A stretch of 64,000 nucleotides of DNA, taken from NCBI GenBank assembly GCA_024305745.1, contig JAHRBS010000009.1, positions 1,612,001 through 1,676,000 of the forward strand. The letters are read 5' to 3'. Below, one piece after another: positions 37,585 to 50,146 of the stretch (within the stretch, counting starts at the first letter, position 1; each line of letters begins with the position of its first letter). Both the position numbers and the translations under genes were made by a program. Source of the stretch: Polyporus tsugae. Its lineage: Eukaryota > Basidiomycota > Agaricomycetes > Polyporales > Polyporaceae. The notes under the pieces are model-generated. The model saw nothing but the letters and a program-made list of their open reading frames with translations. It did not search any database and was not told the origin of the DNA.

Positions 37585-38727
37585 GGTGTGCTAGTGCCGA
37601 AGATCGGGAGGAGAGGAGGGGGAGTACGGGAACTCGGAGGGTGGGTGGACCTAGGATGGACACCTGCCGAGAGGACCGCCTTCCTGTCTTTATGTATGTA
37701 CATGCACGCTGCGATGTTGATCCCTTGACCATATGGCGTCCTTGGCGGCACGAAAACCCACGGTGGACCTCTTCATGACGTTTGGCGTCTTCGACAGATC
37801 TTCGCCCCGTGCTATCTCCCGCGCAGAACTCTCTCAAAGAGAGGGATAACATCGTTTGCTTACCCGGAGCAAAAAAGAGGATGGACATGTCGCCCGTTGG
37901 ATACTTAGCAAACGTATACGTTTGAGACATTTTGGAGGGCGAAACGGCTCAAAAGGACAACTCACCACATATGGGTCAAGGGCCTAGGAAGGGCGCTCTA
38001 GGATAGAGTTCGAGACGAGCTTACGAGAAGTCCGATATCACGTCGGGCGCTGCACTTCGGATTCCCATACTCAAATTCCCGTTTCCTGGCTGCCCTGCTT
38101 CCTCTCCAACGTGCAGATGTGCGCCCATCTGTGGTCAGAAGGTCCTGAGCGTGCAGTCAGAATTTCATGGTTGACCAATCTCAACACTCACGGCGAAATC
38201 TTCCGCCGACGAGGCACAACCGGATGGCTTCCTGCCAGGGGTGAGACGCAGGAGCGCTATCCGGCACTTTGCATGTATAACGGGCTCCGCTCAGAGCTCT
38301 CTCCGAAACGTCCACTCCCGTCGCGTTGTTAGACGGGTTGACAGTAGAGCGCAGACCTATTATCTCCATCTCTCACTCCCAACGTCAGTCAAATCCTGCT
38401 TTTTTCCGCCTTACCTGGGAGACTTTCCGATGATCAGAGAAGCCCGCACAGTTGGGCCGTGCTTTCCTCAAGTAGGGGTGTCAGACACCGTAGTCGCGCC
38501 GAAGAAGAGAGCAGGCGTGTCATATCCAGAGTCCTGGAAGCAATTATGAGGGTAGATCGGCCAGAATTGAACTGTACCTTCCACGAAAGTGCTCAGCCCT
38601 GTCCTTGCTACCGATTCCCGGTTGTCGTTCTTGCTGCAAAGACACGTAACATGTTCTCGTTGCCGTAATTCCTGTGTATACTAGCAGCCTGCAATCCAGA
38701 GGAAGGCAATTGAATACCTGGGTATGT
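37585..38727. other. Intergenic, nothing recognised
   Basis: Upstream region of member B and 3' flank of the F-box gene. No convincing frame. Confidence 0.4.
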
Positions 38728-40254
38728 TTACAAGTCCTCGTCGGCATCGATATCTCCCAATTCCATCTTTATCGTCAGCAGCCCTGGTTCAAGTTCGCAA
38801 TCGCCCTCGCTCTCGGTGTCCCCCTCATCCTCGGAACTTCCGCTGTATTCCGGGTCTTCCGGTTCGCAGTCGCTGTGCCCGGGCAGGACCCAGCAGTCCC
38901 ACTCTCCGTACTCCTCCTCCGAGTCCGGCTCCGAGTCCCACGGCTCCTGCGCAGGCGGGAACAGCTCGTCGAGGTCGCTCCTATAAACCCCCCACGCGGC
39001 GTGCGTGATACTGAGGCCGGATATAGCGTGCACGCGCGGCAGTTCGTCCTCGGGCGTCCCTGGTGGGAACAGCTCCGGCAAGCCAGGGATGCCATGCAGG
39101 GCGCGGTCGAGGAACCGCACGTTCTGAGCTCGGACGTCGCGCCCGACCATCCCGTGCGACCGCGCGGCGACTACGTCGTATCGCAGGCGTCCGGCAGGCG
39201 AGTGGAACCACAGATCGATGTACGCGGGTGTCGGGAGGCTGGGGAGGCGGGGTATGGAGGTCTGGTCATCCGCTTGGAGCACGAGGTGCTGCAAGGATGG
39301 GCAGAAGTGGATGTGGTCGGTGGGGGGCGTGGAGGGTCCGCCGGCGTACCGCATGTGCAAGTCCAGGTGGTCACGGAACTCGAGGTAGGTTATACTCTTC
39401 CCGAATCGCCGCAGGAAGCTACCATGGATGCTGGTCATCACTGGCAGGACGAGGTGCCGCAAACGTGGCAGCTCCCAGGAAAGGAAGTACTTGGAGCGGT
39501 CCCAGTCGCGGGGAGTTACGTAGTCGCGCGAGAGATCGAGCTCCTCGAGGGATGCCAGAACAATCCGTTCGAGAGCAGCGGGATTATCGACGTGGATAGC
39601 GAGCGTGGTAAGATGCGGTGAAGCGGTAAAGCGATGGACAGGCCATGTCATGGAGTGGTGTGTAAAAGTCGTGGTGCCGCCCTGAGGCCAATGCTCGAAT
39701 CGGACGAGTGTCCTGGACAGTACTGATTCGATAGCGTCGATGAGTGTTATGGGGATAGAATATTGAAACACATCCAAAGAATCCGCAAAAACAAAACCCA
39801 TGTCCCGCTTGCGCTTGACGTCCCTCACGAAAAGAGCGTCAGTGAAGATGATGGTCCGCAATCGAGTGCACCGAGTGAGAATGTAGACGAGATCGCTGAA
39901 GATATAGTTTCGTTCCTCCCCTGTATCCGCCGGGCAGTCGAAGACTATGGTTTTCACCAGATGGGGAAGACCCGGGTTTCCTCGTAAGGCATCTGCGAAC
40001 GAGCGAACTTGCGCCGAACGACGGAGGGATGCCTCTTCGTACAGCAAGGTGAGACCGACTGAATGCCAGTGGCGATTAACTTGAACTATCGTCGCTTTAG
40101 CAGCCATCGCGCGTGTCCAGGGAGTGTGCGTGCCCCTCATGGATACAGGGTCGAGGAGCCTGCTGGGCGGAAGCACGTAACGAAATACGTCGAGGAGGAG
40201 TTCGACAGGAAGCCCATCAATACATTTGTTCTTGTGCTTGTTCGGTTGTGACAT
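38728..40254 (-). CDS. F-box-like protein, intronless, with acidic C-terminus
   Basis: A single long frame. The start at 40254 (MSQPNKHKNKCIDGLPVELL) is preferred because the F-box begins about 10 residues later; an in-frame Met at 40329 would add 25 polar residues. The F-box reads LPVELLLDVFRYVLPPSRLL, then VNRHWHSVGLTLLYEEASL. The middle shows Leu-rich spacing (LVKTIVFDCPA, LTTLAIHVDNP, LRHLVLPVMTS). The last 80 residues are strongly acidic (SSEDEGDTESEGDCELE). Likely a substrate adaptor of an SCF ubiquitin ligase, about 508 aa. It is not closely related to the F-box gene at 4.2 kb. Confidence 0.8.
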   Translation of the reverse strand: MSQPNKHKNKCIDGLPVELLLDVFRYVLPPSRLLDPVSMRGTHTPWTRAMAAKATIVQVNRHWHSVGLTLLYEEASLRRSAQVRSFADALRGNPGLPHLVKTIVFDCPADTGEERNYIFSDLVYILTRCTRLRTIIFTDALFVRDVKRKRDMGFVFADSLDVFQYSIPITLIDAIESVLSRTLVRFEHWPQGGTTTFTHHSMTWPVHRFTASPHLTTLAIHVDNPAALERIVLASLEELDLSRDYVTPRDWDRSKYFLSWELPRLRHLVLPVMTSIHGSFLRRFGKSITYLEFRDHLDLHMRYAGGPSTPPTDHIHFCPSLQHLVLQADDQTSIPRLPSLPTPAYIDLWFHSPAGRLRYDVVAARSHGMVGRDVRAQNVRFLDRALHGIPGLPELFPPGTPEDELPRVHAISGLSITHAAWGVYRSDLDELFPPAQEPWDSEPDSEEEYGEWDCWVLPGHSDCEPEDPEYSGSSEDEGDTESEGDCELEPGLLTIKMELGDIDADEDL

Positions 40255-40777
40255 CTTCTCCTCGTTTTCGCCCCGACCGTTGTGTTGCGTTCCGTCGCCT
40301 AGGACGGTCGAACCGGGGGCAGTCACCATGGATATATCTGCACTGCTTCAAGCCAAGCTGCAGGCCTATGTTAGTGTTGTGCCTCAGAAGTTGTCCCTTC
40401 AAATTCCAGGAACGTACCAACGTTGCTTCTGTAGGGCCCGTATGTTGTAGTTTTTGGAAGTCGAAGAGAGAGCAGTCAGAGTCGCCACCCGAAAACAAAA
40501 CAAAGGGGCAGCGCAGCAGCGCCTTTGATGGTAGTTTAGGGTAGGTGACCAAATTTTGAAAGTCCGCTGTAAGCAATGGAAGGTTGTGTTATAAGTACTT
40601 CGTACGAAATAATTACTACACGCTTAGACGGACCTGATAGCTGGGTTACAATCTGCATACAACAATCGAGGGACCGTTGCGGCAGAGTAGTTGTCCGTAG
40701 ATCGAGCACGATCGGCCGAGGACTCAGAACGGCGAGCATCAGTACCCTACGCACAACTCAGCCCAACAGCGCCAGCG
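40255..40777. other. Intergenic between divergent genes
   Basis: Likely promoters of the F-box and GNAT genes. A 10-nt palindrome TTCGTACGAA lies at about 40597-40606; significance unknown. Confidence 0.35.
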
Positions 40778-41576
40778 ATGACCACACCATCCCTCGACGT
40801 CAACTTCGCCTTCCCCTGGCGAGACCTCGAGAATAATCGGGTGAAGCTCGTGCCCTTCAACGTAAGTTCCACAGATCTAGACTCAATATCAATAACTTCC
40901 TCCTCATCGAGCTCGAGTCGTGGCTGTCTGAGTACTCATCTCCTCTCCCCAGCCATCTGTACACGCAACAGAGTACTGGGCGGGAACAAAAGATCACCCA
41001 GAGGTCTACGACTACCTCCCTTGGGGCCCCTTCGCCTCCCCCGACACTCTCCTCGCCTACTTCGACGAACGCTTCCACCGCTCACCTCAGTGCCTCGTCC
41101 TCGCCGTCCTCGAAAAGACGTCCCCCGTCCAGCCCTGGCCGCTCGCAGGCCTCGCGGGCTTCCTGCACGCCGACCCCGCGAACCTCTCCGTCGAAGTCGG
41201 TATCCTCGTCTGTCTCCCCGCCTTCCAGCGCCGGCGCGCCACCTACGCCGCCGTCACGCTCCTCCTGCAGTACTCCCTGAACCTCCCGGCCGAAGGTGGC
41301 CTCGGCCTGCGCCGCGTGCAGTACCAGGCGAACACGGATAACGACCGATCTGTCGCGTTCGCAAAGAAGATTAGGTTTCACTTCGAGGGCGTCGCGCGCT
41401 GGCAGCGGGTGCTCGATGGGCATAAGCCCGGGAACGGCGTGAAGGGGAGAGAGGGAGACCCCAGGACGGGGACGGTGGGCAGGGACACGGCGGTCTTGAG
41501 CATGTGTTGGGACGATTGGGAGGGGGGAAAGAGGGAGCTGATTTGTCTACCGGAGTACACGCTGTACAGGTCCTGA
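40778..41576 (+). CDS. GNAT-family N-acetyltransferase
   Basis: Exon 1 40778-40861 (MTTPSLDVNFAFPWRDLEN), 91-nt phase-0 intron (GTAAGT/CCCAG), exon 2 40953-41576; 235 aa. The fold is that of RimJ-type GNATs: LAGLAGFLHADPANLSVEVG, then FQRRRATYAAVTLLLQYSL, then RRVQYQANTDNDRSVAFAKK and FHFEGVARWQRVL. The N-D-x-S-x-x-x-A-x-x-x-x-F-x-x-E-G series is the usual signature. Such enzymes transfer acetyl from acetyl-CoA to an amine; the substrate cannot be told. Many basidiomycete genomes carry several close relatives. Confidence 0.87.
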
Positions 41577-42073
41577 AGGCGGGAATCGTCAGCTATGAGA
41601 CGAAGGATTTTTACATACCTAGGCAGAAGTCATCCACCCGTTCGACGCAGCAATCATTAGATACAGTCCATGTGATACATACTTCTCCTGGAGCACTATA
41701 GAGATTACGGTAAAATCAGTATGGATATCTTTACCCTTTGCAGAGGAATACGAACCCCTCACAGTAAGCGACGCACTTGACGACAGGCCGACAATGGGTT
41801 TTTGGATGGCTATAGCAATGGATGGCAGAGGTATTCATACGCAGGGCAGATTACCCTGATATGCACCCAGTGAAGGTCACCAAGAAGAACCGCAGTGCAT
41901 ACGACGAACCCAGGGCGTGCGAGATATTGTACAAAAACGTTTGAGTCTATGCTGGTATGATGACCACATCGGAAATCTATTCAAGTCTACTTGTTGCCAG
42001 TCTTTCCCTCCCATCTGCAACGTTCAAGTCCATCAGCCATCTGTTGACAGAAACACCGAAAGCGAACAAGCAC
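41577..42073. other. 3' spacer between convergent genes
   Basis: Nothing recognised. Confidence 0.4.
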
Positions 42074-44293
42074 TCACATGTCGAGGAACAGCCTCCACAG
42101 TATCGAAAACATCACCCCCTGCAGCCCGTTCGCCAGAATCCGCGTCTTCAGTCCGCGTCCGAGCAGGCCCCGCAGCCCGTCCTGCGCGATGACCGCCTCC
42201 GCTGCGGCGACGTACCCGATCCGCGTCTCGTGCACCTGCCGATACGTCTTCACGACACGCAGCGAGTTCGACACCGAGTCCGACACGACCGACGCCACGA
42301 ACCCGATGAACGCCTGCCGCAGCAGTTTCTCGCCGAGCGTCGTCGGCGCCGGCAGCGTCGCGTCTAGGTAGTTGTACGTCCCGAACCACGGGTAGTGGCC
42401 CACGAACGTCGCCGCCGCCGTCGCCCACGCCCCGTACCAGAGCGTGCCGACGCCGTACCGCTTGATCTGTGCACGCGTGAGCGATCAGCTGCACAAATAC
42501 ACGCAGTGTGGTCTAGCGGACGCACCCTCGAGCGCAGGATCGCGAGCCCCGCCTTGCCGTCTGTCTGCATCGTTGTCTTGACGGTGTCCACCGGGGTGAG
42601 GACCATCCGGAACAGCGCCGCCGCGACGGACGCAAACACTGTCTTCACGAGCGGAGGCAGGTCTTTCAGGTACTTGTTCGACTTGAGGAGCGCAAGAATG
42701 CCGACATTCGCCGCGGTGTCCCCGAAGCGCGAGACGGGACCCTGGATGAGCGCGGCAGCGAGGCCTTGATAGTACCGCGTCCAACCGCCATCAGTGTAGA
42801 GCGTCCTGGTCGCTTGCGTCATCGTCGTCCCGTAACGGTACTGGTAGTTCATGACCGTGCGGAGCGGCATGAGGGTGAGAACCTGCAGGACCATCGCTGC
42901 AGCACCGCTGAGACCACCGCCGAGGGCGCTCTTGAGCGCCTTGCCTAGGTCGAACTACGTTTCGTCAGCATGTTTCATTCCCTTGACACGGTGTAAATGA
43001 GAGAAACAGCAACAGCGACACAGAAGGATTGCTTTCAAACGCCAGAGCGATGTTGACACCACTTGGTACTGCTCGGCTGATGCGCACCATGCTTCTTCGA
43101 CCTCTACGGATCCCGCCAGAGTACGCGTTGCAGATACCTCCGCATATAGGAGGGTCGCTTCCAAGCACGCCTAAGCTCCGACGCTTACAATGGTACCCCA
43201 CTCTGGTACCAAGACGAAGGCCAGGAAGAGAGAAATACAACAGAGACTCCCCATGAGCGGCTGGTAATTACGGGAGGCAAGCTTCCCTTGGACCTCCTTC
43301 CTCCACCATCAGCCTCGGCCCCTCACGTCTCCTTCGCGCGAAGCGAAGCATTGCCGCTAAGCCAGTCGTGCGGGCGCGACGCCTCGCGCGCACAACTCAG
43401 GTTCCCGCATGCCCAAGACGCTGCCAGTCGCAACAGGATTGGCGCTGACGTACAATCCCCAGGGCGTGTGTAGTCGAGAGTGGTCCTCCCATGTACTGCT
43501 AGGGTACGCGTTATCCACTTCATAATCTAGAGAGGGGGTATGATGATACACGAGCGCATATGCAAGCGGAATCGTTGGGCATCGCATGTAGCACTCGACA
43601 TACCAGGGAGATCAGTTCACGGGACCCGCGCACTGCAGAAAACTACGCGTCGCGAAGGTATCATGGCGAAAAGCAACCAAGCACGGAAAGACGCCCCCCG
43701 GACCGTCGATACGAGAGTCACCAGGCGTATTGGACCTGACTCCGTCTTCCTGGCTGTTGTTCCCTTTCCTTCTGTGGGCGTGGTCCAATACGCCCGGTGG
43801 CAAGACCGAGAAACAGCGACAGAAGCACAGATTTCCTCCACATACTGGAGCTGCTTTGACATCGGTGGACAAGCATTTGCGTGCAACAGCATATGAGATG
43901 TGGAAAGCATTCCCCTAGTCCTTACCACGCATACGTCGCAGTAGGATGCAGAGGAACGCTCCCAAACACTCCCAAGCTCCAATTCTTCCCATAGAACCCC
44001 TCACCACTTGCAAATGTCGCGTTCGAGAAGCGCATATATGCATATACGGTGGTGCAACGCACGTGTCCTCTCAAGTCCGGGACAAACGAAGGACTCACAT
44101 CAACATCATCCGAGTCTATGATACCCTTGACGAACACTCCCAGGACGAAGACACCAAGAAGGGTGAGGACTGTGTACCATGCGATAGGCCACCATGTCCG
44201 CTTCTCTTGAGGAGCGACGAGAGTTTCACCGGCTTCCGCCTGAGCGTCTCTATCGAGGAGAGGAGCCCGCTCGTCGTTGAGCCGTCCGGTCAT
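42074..44293 (-). CDS. Mitochondrial carrier (SLC25-type) protein with N-terminal span
   Basis: Three exons (44293-44099, 42954-42526, 42466-42074), all phase 0, give 338 aa. The carrier body shows the three-fold layout: VVQVLTLMPLRTVMNYQYRY, FRMVLTPVDTVKTTMQTDGK (a P-x-D-x-V-K signature) and VSDSVSNSLRVVKTYRQ, each followed by a Gly-rich stretch (GGWTRYYQGL; GVGTLWYGAW; GLRGLLGRGLK). Two of the three signatures are degenerate, so the substrate is unclear. Exon 1 encodes MTGRLNDERAPLLDRDAQAE and a hydrophobic span (WYTVLTLLGVFVLGVFVKG) ending DSDDVD, which joins FDLGKALKSALGGGLSGAAA. The join requires a 1,144-nt intron, exceptional for this genome. If the join is wrong, exon 1 is a separate small membrane protein (43922-44293). 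Confidence 0.75.
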
Positions 44294-46504
44294 GGAGGGG
44301 CAGTCAAATGGATGAGGAAGAGGGGAAAGTGAGAGGTGTGCGTGTCCATGGCTGACTGAGCGAAACCTAACGACTTCGTGGGGAAGCACGATAGTGCACT
44401 GCAAGCGAACAACGGTCGCACGCATGCCGCTCGTTATCTTATCTGATAGCCCGAACCGGCTCTGCCGACTCCATCCTCGTCGCGGCGTGGTCGCGACTCG
44501 CAGCTCTTTCGCCTGAACGACCTTGAACTTCCTCAACTGACTTTCACTGCCGCGTTCCAATGTGGCCCCATCATCATGTGTTCATCTCTGTAAGTAGTTT
44601 CTTCACTGAAACGGGCAATTGCCTCTTTCATCCCAACAGGAACAACGTCACAGTATCACACCTCGTTTTGGCCTGCTGTGGGCAGGTCTCGCGGGCATGT
44701 GGAATGGCGGTGGTAGACGAACGGCTTTCTGCGATGCTAAGAGGTACATGAGCCATCACCATCGAGAATCAATGCACGAAGCACGCTCTTACATGCAAAA
44801 TCCGCCTGACCGCGGTCCTAGTTGATTGCGCGCCCTGCGTCGCAGGGCCCAGAAAGCTTGTCCACGTTCTCTCGATTGGTACGGGCTCATTTTCATTTTC
44901 ATCCGTGCGTATCTCGTTGACACCGGTGCTCAGGCTAATAAGCTACCTTATTTTCAGCCTACAGATATGGGTCGATTAAATCGATGCCATGGGCACATAC
45001 AGAAGGCACCCTATAATCGCGCGCATTACACGGTCATTTGCATCCTCTAATCTGGTGCTGCATTAAGTCATGGTTATCGTCTGGCGGTCAGGTTCGATGA
45101 CTTAGACATCAAGTGGTGGATCTTTTCGTACCATGATCCGGAATCCCCTTTGGACTGAGGGCGGGGTCCTCATCCAGGGTTGTCTCGTCCGCTCATCTCA
45201 TCGCAAGTCCCTGTCGCGCCGTTAGGTCGGGTCGTGAGAAGCTAACGGTTTCGCCCAGGTCATTTATCCCGGGGGTCATAATCCAGCTCATCACTTCGAA
45301 CAGGTCCGCCATTGAGAACAGTCCGAAGCCCGATGGGGCCGGTCCGCCCGCGATCATGGTCATCGCCAAGACAGTTGCGAGTACGCACAGCGAGGTTGAG
45401 GAATGTGCACACGTTGTCCCGCTCGGGAAAGGGCGTTTCCGACTTTACGTTACCAGAGTGGCCGCGCTTTCAGATCTCGCTCACGTGCAGATACAGACAG
45501 TGTGGACCGTGAAAAGACTTCGGCCAACTACTCGAGCGACCACCCTGGCTTGACGACAACTAGTCAGAAGGTGTGAGTCCGATTTTCACTGCAAGTGTGG
45601 CCTCCCCCACTCAGCTGTTGAATTTCCCCACGGACTGGCCACACGTTTTACGGCCTCCACCATCACTTCTCTCGTTCTTGTTCGCGGGGACAGCGAGGCT
45701 GTGGAAGCGACATGTCTTCTGACACGTTAGCTCGAGGGTGACGGTTCCTTCGCCAACCGCAAGATCCGAGTCTGGCGAATACGATGATGATCGCAATCGA
45801 TATTCCTCGCCCACCGAGGACGTCCTTGGTAACCAAGTACCTAGCCGCGATAATGGGGCGGCGCCTCTCCACAACTATTGAGACGACGGTACGTCAGATT
45901 CAGTTTAGGGGTCGTGTTCATCTGTCATTGTGCTAAACCGCCCGACCTTCATGCAGTTGTTCTTCTCCCTAAACGGGTGTCTGCGGACTGGCCCCTACAT
46001 ACGAGCGCTATTCGCGGCGTAACTCCGCCCCTGCATTGCGTTTGTGTATGGACAGAGAGGTCTCTTTTCACTGTGCATACGGTTTGTGGTGGTCATTGCG
46101 GGGCTAGTACAGCATGACTTGAGGGTTAGTGGTCGCAAGACCGGGGCGTGAACGGCGCTGATCAATCCAGAGGCTGGGCTATGCATGTCCGTCGTTTTCG
46201 ATATAGATCTGTTCAGTCGAGTATGCTATGGCGAGGACTGTTCTGATGAGTGCAAGGTGTACACATCGGATCGGTCTGTCGTACGTCGCACAGGCATCGC
46301 CGTACTCGTCAATCGAAGGTTGTCGTATTCGTGCTGGGGTCTGTTGCAAGGTCCTCTTCCGACCTCCAAGGTTTGATATCAAACTGGTATCCAAATCATA
46401 TTTGCGATGTTTGGTGAGGAGCTTTGACGCAGGCTGGTATATATAAATCTGAAAACCCGTTCGCAACGTCTCCGAGACCTTCACTTCCCCCAGACTCGTG
46501 CCAC
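44294..46504. other. Gene-poor stretch of 2.2 kb
   Basis: Short frames on both strands without known motifs; AT-richer patches near 44880-45050. No tRNA or terminal repeat found. Confidence 0.4.
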
Positions 46505-48158
46505 ATGTCCCTGACAGTGACCGCCCAGCCGCTCCCGACACTCGTTTTCGATGCCCAATTCTGGGATGAAATAAGCCCTTTAATTCAAGAAAACCTGGTG
46601 GGGGTTGCACTACCATTCGCCTTGTACGGTATGGAACATCTGGCAAATATGCATCATTCATCCCTAACATCTGCAACTTAGGGATATTTGTTTTACTATG
46701 TGGTGCCTCTATATATTCCCTTGTACAGTGAGAGTCTAGCATTTTTATCGTCCTCTCCTATCCATAACACCGTGACTATCAATATTTGGAAATAGGCACA
46801 ATAACCGGACTCGACCAACTACGCTGATCCTCAGCTTGGCGCTACTCGCCCTCTTCTCCTCCACAACGGTCTACACGGTCATCACATTTCTGGGAAGCCT
46901 GGAACAAAGTTTTATCCAAGTTGTGTACTACGGACTTAACCTGTGGGGTATTTCAGACGTGGACATAGGAAGCGCTCCGGATCTGCCAGTGCTCGGCATG
47001 GAGCAACTTCTAAGTTGTGCACCCACCGCCACACTGACAATCAATGTTTGAGGTTTGCTTCCTTGCCATTTTACTTGTTCTGACTAACAATATCATATTT
47101 TAAGATACTGTTGGGTGATGCTATTGTATGCTGGCGAGCATGTGTACTCTGGCGGGGAAACAGAATCGTCATGGGTGCATGTATTATGCTCCTCCTGACA
47201 ACATTTGGTACGTCGCCCTCAGTCGAAGCATCATCTCCACTATCTTGGAATATTGAGGTTCGACTATAATATATAGCTCTGGGTACCGCGGATACCAAAT
47301 ATGTCTGCGCATGGGAGACTGGCGGTTCATGGCAACCGGATCCACATGCCGACGGAACTGGGAGCCTGTATCAAGGATTTTCGTACGGTGTCGCTGCCAC
47401 AGTACTGTCGTTGAGTACAAACCTATTTGCAACGGCCGCTGTCACGGTCAAGGCATGGTAAGCCACTTTGGCAAGCTTAAGCCTTTGGCATACGGACTCA
47501 TCCTTTGCAGGCAATCAAGGAGAACGCTGAAGCGATACGTTGTGGCAGGCCCTATGGTCTCTCAAATGGAGAAAGTGTTTTCATTACTCATGGAATCGGG
47601 CGCGATCTATTGTGCTCTCTGGGTAAGTGCTGAATTTCGGCGTTGACCTCGACCAAGGAATCAGATGATTAAATGGCAACGTATAGGTCGTGGTCCTCGC
47701 TTGGCAGGCAGGAACATACGCCGAGGCAATACCGTGGACCGCGGGTGACAACAGTTTCTGGGATATATTTAATATCATCGTGAACGGCGCCCTGGTGCCC
47801 CTCATAGTACGTCTCGCCGCGGTAATTTTATCCTTTCACCCACTTATAGTTTCAACTTCCCTCCTATCCATAGGCCATTTATCCAACCGTCATCATTGTG
47901 CTCGTGGCACTGAACCGTTCGCACGTCGAGAATGGGTTCACGAAGACTAGTAGTAGCCAGAACAGTGTCTGTGCCCTTCCGCTACGCCCGCTCACCGTTG
48001 CGGTCAGCACCACAGTGACGACGCGTTGCGACAGCCAGCCCCGGGGGATGTCCGAGACGGTGCTGGTCATCGGCGAGCAGGATTTCCCATTCAGGGAAGG
48101 CTTAGAGGGTTCAAGCACTCATACGGCCGAAGAGCGAAAGCTCGAAGATATCGTCTAA
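46505..48158 (+). CDS. Multi-span membrane protein (intact parent of the 5.7 kb fragment)
   Basis: The start at 46505 gives MSLTVTAQPLPTLVFDAQFWD. Exon joins read FALYG-IFVLLCGASIYSLVQ-HNNRTRPTTLILSLALL (in three exons), TLTIN-ILLGDAIVCWRACVLW, TTF-ALGTADTKYVCAW, AVTVKAW-QSRRTLKRYVV, IYCALW-VVLAWQAGTYA and VPLI-AIYPTVIIVLVALNRSH. About seven hydrophobic stretches are present. The words W(K)xRRTxxxY..., ESGxIYCxxW and IYPTxIIVLVAL mark a large Agaricomycete membrane-protein family of unknown function, distinct from members A-D. The C-terminal tail (about 80 aa) is polar. Two middle exons are duplicated as a dead fragment at 5665-6000. Confidence 0.78.
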
Positions 48159-48404
48159 TACGGCACGACGACTGGTGCTTGTGTCTACCTTGGGGAGGGC
48201 CGTAATATGGAACGCAAACAGTCTCGAGAATTTTCGTGTAGTATGAATGCGGCTTGCCAATATACTGGAGATTCGAAGAGCTACGCTCCGAACTTTCACT
48301 CCTCGTGTATCGGGAGCGGCTCGATTCCGAAGGCCGTCCGGGACGACTGCGTCCTGCCATAGGATCAGTAAGCGTTGGGCGCACTGACTACGTGCGGAAA
48401 TCGC

Positions 48405-49822
48405 TCACATCTCATCGCAGAAGACGCGCAACAGCCCCGCGTCCTTCAACGACGACAGCTCCGTCAAAAGGATCTCCGCAAGCTCGTCGTTGTCGTCGGC
48501 GAGGTACAACATGAGCATGATGCCGACGCTGCGGAGCGAGGGGAACTCCGCAGGCTCACGCGTGAGGTACTCACCGAGGGCGTGGAGGTCCCACGTCTCG
48601 AAATCGCCCATGTCGTTGTGCCACGGGGGCTCGTCTGCCAACTCGACGGTGAGCGTGTGCAGGGTGCGCGAGGCGGAGGGGACGATGGTGGTGAAGACGG
48701 CGTGGCGGGGAAAGCCGGAGTAGTCGCTAATGCTGAAGGCTGAGATCCTGATCCGGAGGCTTTCGAGCCGCGGGCAGCAGGTGAGGCTTTCCCCTAGCTC
48801 TGTCCAGTCTGGTGTAGAGTGCGTTGCAGAAGCAATGCAAGTCAGCAGGAATGTCGCGTAAAGGACGAGGAGGCGAGGTGTTTACCAAAAGGGCCGTTCT
48901 CCACTGAAAAACAGGCGATGTCGAGGCTGACATATGTCACGTTCTGGCCGACCACGCCCATAAAGCGGAGGATGCGCGTGATGGTGGGAGATGATCCGCA
49001 AGATAAGGATACCGCTTCAACGGAACCGGGTTGGAGGAGTGCCTCGAGGAAGGAGTACGGGTTGTTGAACCAGGCGACGGAGGCGCGGAGGACAAGCTTC
49101 CGAACACGCACAGAGCTCCTGAGATGGTCGAGGGCCGAGACAGCGACGGAGTCATTCAATTCCTCGAGTGGGGGGATCCTGAGTCCGGCAAGTTCTAGGG
49201 TATCCACGGTGTATCTCGACAGAAACCATATCAGGGAGTCATGGTCGTCCATGGAAACACGGCGATGCTGCCGTCTATGGATAGCTTTCGTACATGCCGG
49301 TTTGATACTGTTTTGCGGTCGAGATCTGCCAGTGGGAGCATCGAAGGGCGGTCAGGGTCGGACGCTAGACTGATATTGTATAGGGATAGGCTCCGTAATG
49401 AGGAGAGCCCAGAGATAGCAGAAGACAAAGATGTACGAAGACTGTCTTCGGATATTGGTGGGTGGAGCTCGAACAGTTTTGAAGGATTACCACGAGCGTA
49501 GAAGCACAACCGTTTGACATGGGCTGCTAGGCGCGCGCGTGGGTGAGTGTTTGCGAACTCGAGAAAGCCCGTAAACCGCTCAGCAGAGAGAACCTCGATC
49601 TGTGCGAAGAGCCAGGGCATCGAAACCTCTCTCCAGTGTCGGGAGACACATGAGCATGACGAGAGTGTTTCCTCGTCGTCCTTGAGCAGTTCAAATATAC
49701 AGTAATAGATTTCTGAGGAAGGCGGTTCAAGACTTTGAAAAGTTCACAACTCGGATGAGGATTGCCGGGAACGGTGAGCGCTTTGCTGGTTCCCGGCAAG
49801 GCGCATCCATGACTGCCTTCAT
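48405..49822 (-). pseudogene. Broken copy of the F-box gene at 4.2 kb
   Basis: It aligns with the intact copy over nearly its whole length, including the phase-1 intron (GTAAAC donor, ACCAG acceptor near 48815-48885) and the C-terminus (LLRVFCDEM). Two defects are visible. The reading frame shifts near 49240-49250, where one frame ends ...AVFPWTTMTP and the correct continuation DHDSLIWFLSRY is in another frame. The region before the F-box has an in-frame stop, so no start connects to EIYYCIFELLKDD. The F-box itself (CVSRHWREVSMPW) is preserved. The start coordinate is the aligned ATG, not a usable start. Confidence 0.8.
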
Positions 49823-50146
49823 GGGGATATAAAAATGTGTGTTAGTCCTTGGGGCTGGTATCATACAACGGGGTTGAGCCTTACACATCATGTTGCGTTT
49901 GAGCTACTGGTGGCAGTATTACGAGAAGGTGCGGGGCTTATGTAAATAATCGAACCATTAACTTGAGTTTAGGGCAGGGCGAGTTTGATATTACCTGCAT
50001 TATAGTAGGACGATTATAATATAAATCGGGGCTGACATCAAACAACACTCGCTTTAAACTCGGTGTATAGTTACTTTTTACTGCCGTTCTTCATTCATCA
50101 CGACTACCGTTCTCCCGTTGGGTTTGCTTCCCCCCCCCTCACTGCT

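Noticed and set aside
43540..43896. 118-codon plus-strand frame inside the carrier's long intron
   Set aside because: No recognisable domain; lies opposite the carrier gene and contains the hairpin arms.
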